Part shown: positions 61,364 through 64,000 of the stretch, piece after piece | Position numbering within the stretch: position 1 is the stretch's first letter | How the letters are laid out: each line of letters begins with the position of its first letter | Position numbers and translations under genes: made by a program | The notes under the pieces: model-generated | Seen by the model: only the letters and a program-made list of their open reading frames with translations | Told to the model about the DNA's origin: nothing | The model's database searches: none | NCBI GenBank assembly: GCA_001051155.2 | Contig: JYIP02000011.1 | Span: 930,001 to 994,000, forward strand | Source: Chrysoporthe austroafricana | Taxonomy: Eukaryota; Ascomycota; Sordariomycetes; Diaporthales; Cryphonectriaceae | Length of the DNA stretch: 64,000 nucleotides | Reading direction: 5' to 3'

Positions 61364-63450
61364 ATAGCGCTTTAGATTCCGTCTTCTTCCAATAATTAAG
61401 CCTTATAGGAAAAAGCCCCGACCGTCCTTACTAATAAGCAGCTCTAGTAACAAAATGTAGCCCTGTACTAATAGCTTAAAGAAATCAAAAACGAGGTTAT
61501 TCGCTTTAACGCCTTTCAGCAAGCCAAGGCTTTTAAGCTTAATAAGCTTAAGCCTTATAAAGGCATTTAAGGAGATTTTCAGGCTTTCCTAACGCAATTC
61601 AAAGCTTATTTCAAGCATTATAATACCCAGTTCAGAACTATTTACGACAAAATCGATTTCGCGGGAAGTCGCTTTGAAAGGACGGCCTTTCAGTAATAGG
61701 AGCTAACCTTTCACGATTAATTGGATAATAACAAGGATTTCCGTTCCGAAAATATCAAGTGCATTTTCTAGCGCTATATTAATTTCAAATTAGCTCTTAC
61801 GAAAACTTTCGGAAACCCGGACGAATAACATATTGCAATACGGCAGCTAGAGGCATTGCGATAAACCAGTTCGGCCGCAAACTATATAACCAAATTCCGG
61901 CAGATTATTGCTTATTTCGATTACGAGAATAAACCCTTTATAGATGCTTATTATACGGGATTTAAGGAAGAAGTTAAAGACGAATTCTATAAGGAAGACC
62001 GATCCGAAAAACTTAATAAGTTTATTAATAAGGCGGTTTGTATTAATAACCGGCTTTATAAACGGTATTAATAATAATAGAAAAATTATAGCTATATTCC
62101 GAAATATTAGCCCAATTCTAGAAAGCGCAAGTTCTAATAGAAAAATCGGAATAATATAACCTATTCGAGCATTACGTATATTAGACTTATAGAATTAAAT
62201 ACTTTCGTACGGGAATAGTACAAAAGAATTATTTGTTTTAATTGTAGCAAGAAAGGGCATATTGCCCGTAATTGCTATCAAGAGAAAAAAAAGCGAGAAT
62301 GGAAGCTAATCCCGAAAAGATAGATTAGCGTTACTTAGTAATAGGAACTCAATCAGCTAAATAATAATATCCTATTAGAGCAAGTAGCGGATTCTAATTA
62401 TAGCAATATAAGCTGAATAGCCTGCTATTAAGATTATTGCTTACTATACCTCTCGGCGAAAGAAAGTTCAGGATAGTTCTTACGCAAACTTAAAGGATAA
62501 TAGCAACTCGCTATAAGAAAGAAAAGCCTTCTTTACAATACGGCTATAAACGATAGCAATTCGGATTGCTTAAGCAACCCGTTAAACGTTAAAGAAGAAG
62601 ATTTGGGAAAATTTCCCTTAGAAATATATTTCGATTAATAATAAGAAAAGGCGGTAAAGGAAGAACTCAGTATGCAAATGCCAATATCTAATACTACGCT
62701 CGACAAAATAATACTATAAGACAGATAATCAGATAACCTGCTAACTTAAATATTCGAAAAAAGACTTATCGAAAAAACAGAAAGACCGTTTGCTTAGCAT
62801 ACTAAATAAAGTTATTCCAAGAATCGTAACTGAATAACCAAGCATACGGAAATGGAATATTTCGTATACAAACTTACTCTAAAAGAATTCCTTTAAGGCA
62901 TTCCGTTCCAAAATAGCGGATATAGACCTTAAGAAAATAGAAGGATCAGTCATTTATACCCTTATTATTACGAACTTGCCTAAATATATTATATATATTA
63001 CAATTGCTAAATATATTTTAGCGAGAAAGTTAAATATAATTAGTTCCCAATTAGGGAATAGGACTAATTGATTTAACTTATTATAAAACCCTAAGGAAAA
63101 TATAAGAAAGTCTTGCATATTGAACGCAATAACGCTTATATTAAACTATTTGACAATTATCTATAGAAATATATTCAAGGAAAAATAATATGGGAATAAT
63201 GCTATATATTAGCATATATTATCCATATGCAAGATAAAGCCAAAGAATAGTACTGATTGCAAAAAGCCGAGAAAGCAAAGCAATATGCTTAAAGCTAAAC
63301 AAGAAGGTTAGTAAAGCAAGCAGCCAGACGAATACAGAACGACCCAAAAGGAAAGAATCGCTTATAAAGGGATAGCAGCCGATTAGGATTACAAAGTCCC
63401 TATATGCCATTACGAAAAACAAGGAAGAATATATTATTTTGGACTTATAT
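61364..63450 (+). pseudogene. E11 gag, RIP-degraded, with intact CCHC knuckle
   Basis: Frame from an ATG-derived ATA at 61364. The core is well kept: IKNEVIRFNAFQQAKAFKL, TQFKAYFKHY, YDKIDFAGSRFERTAFQ, KLNKFINKAV (61944-62159 open). The zinc knuckle CFNCSKKGHIARNC at 62234-62275 has all four ligands, unlike the other copies. After it the same frame goes on for nearly 400 codons with a His/Cys/Tyr-rich block (SHLYPYYYEL...YYNC near 62948-63020) and a basic end before the pol frame. Several stops remain. Confidence 0.87.
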
Positions 63451-64000
63451 ATCGACAGGTAACGTTATAGCGTATTATTGGATAATAGCGCATAAGGAAA
63501 TTTCATCTCGCCGGAAGTTATTAATAGGGAACGAATTCCTTAAATGCAGAAAAAAGATCCTTACAGATTTAATACTGTAAAAAGGAAAGCAATAGCATAT
63601 AATTTCGGAATAATCGATATAGAAACTAATTACTTACTTATTTCGATCTAAGGCCTTATAATAAATACCACTTTCGATATTACAGATATAGTATAGCATA
63701 AATTAATCTTAGGAATACTTTAGCTTAAAGAATATAACCTTTATATCGATTGGATTACTAGCCAGATTTTATAAGAATTAGCCGTACTTATTGAAAGGGT
63801 TGCAATTAACGGAAAAGGGAAAGTCTTAATTATTGAAAATAGCATTAAAAGCATGCGCTTAAATAGGTTCAGATATACTTTTAAGGCAGAAATATTTGCT
63901 AAACGACAGGGAAGGGTTACGGATACCTCGAATTTACAAGCATAAGTTAAAGACAGATCGAGAATTCAAGCAATTAGCGGTTAGCAAAAGGCTAATCCGG
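63400..64000 (+). pseudogene. E11 pol start: retropepsin and linker
   Basis: Pol frame, -1 relative to gag: ITKNKEEYIIL, then the active-site D-N-S-A at 63481-63492 (from D-S-G-A), followed by GNFISPEVINRER. The segment to 64000 is the protease/RT linker seen in the other elements; RT lies outside the window. Confidence 0.82.

Larger units (their letters stand above)
60860..64000 (+). mobile_element. E11: 5' half of a Ty3/gypsy element, runs off the window
   Basis: Plus-strand element with 5' LTR, leader, gag and the start of pol. It is inserted into E10 integrase, so it is among the youngest layers. Consistent with that, parts of its LTR and its CCHC knuckle are the least mutated in the window. 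Confidence 0.92.

Noticed and set aside
1..64000. Many evenly spaced similar repeats suggesting a CRISPR array or satellite
   Set aside because: The repeats are LTRs of 417-484 bp with gag-pol between them, in both orientations, and the sequence context is eukaryotic.

Overview
The window looks like an AT-rich, repeat-only compartment of a filamentous ascomycete (Pezizomycotina) genome. I see no intact host gene, rRNA or tRNA in 64 kb. Almost every base belongs to one group of related Ty3/gypsy LTR retrotransposons with a chromodomain integrase, plus one pogo/Fot1-type DNA transposase. Coding frames usually hold without indels but are full of TAA/TAG where CAA, CAG or TGG is expected. Catalytic Asp/Gly codons have become Asn/Ser, and LTR termini TGTTATAA...TTATAACA mostly read TATTATAA...TTATAATA. 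This one-directional C:G to T:A change is the mark of repeat-induced point mutation (RIP).

Layout, with my element names (F = plus strand, R = minus strand): E0 LTR end 1-107; pogo transposase about 191-1517; E1 (R) 1518-8858; E2 part a (R) 8859-11915; E3 (R, complete, TSD ATAAG) 11916-19150; E2 part b with its 5' LTR 19151-19704; E4 part a (F) 19705-23892; E5 (R, complete) 23893-31157; E6 part a (F) 31158-35957; E7 part a (RT fragment) 35958-36211; E4 part b (now R) 36212-39046; E8 (F, complete) 39047-46311; E6 part b (R) 46312-48009; E9 (F, complete, TSD AGCGG) 48010-55310; E6 part c with its 5' LTR 55311-56105; E7 part b (R) 56106-58794; E10 (R, 5'-truncated by E11) 58795-60859; E11 (F, runs off the window) 60860-64000.

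Each full element is about 7.2-7.3 kb: LTR (417-484 bp), a long gag frame with a CCHC knuckle followed by roughly 390 codons of unassigned sequence, then in the -1 frame retropepsin, reverse transcriptase/RNase H, DD35E integrase and chromodomain, then a gene on the opposite strand between pol and the 3' LTR. That antisense gene occurs in all eight elements whose 3' end is visible. It encodes a protein of about 170-200 residues with a CxxC-type N-terminus, a charged coiled-coil centre and a conserved acidic tail, and I do not recognise it from any named family.

The elements are nested several deep. The flanking 5-bp target duplications show that E5 and E8, a 7265-bp inverted pair, have exchanged flanks. 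E5 carries GAATG/GATCG, and E8 read on the other strand carries GAATA/GATCG in the complementary arrangement. So 31158-39046 has been inverted by recombination between them. Undoing the inversion joins E4a to E4b, E6a to E6b, and E7a to E7b. E1 also has mismatched flanks (pogo on one side, E2 reverse transcriptase on the other), which points to a second rearrangement whose partner lies outside the window.
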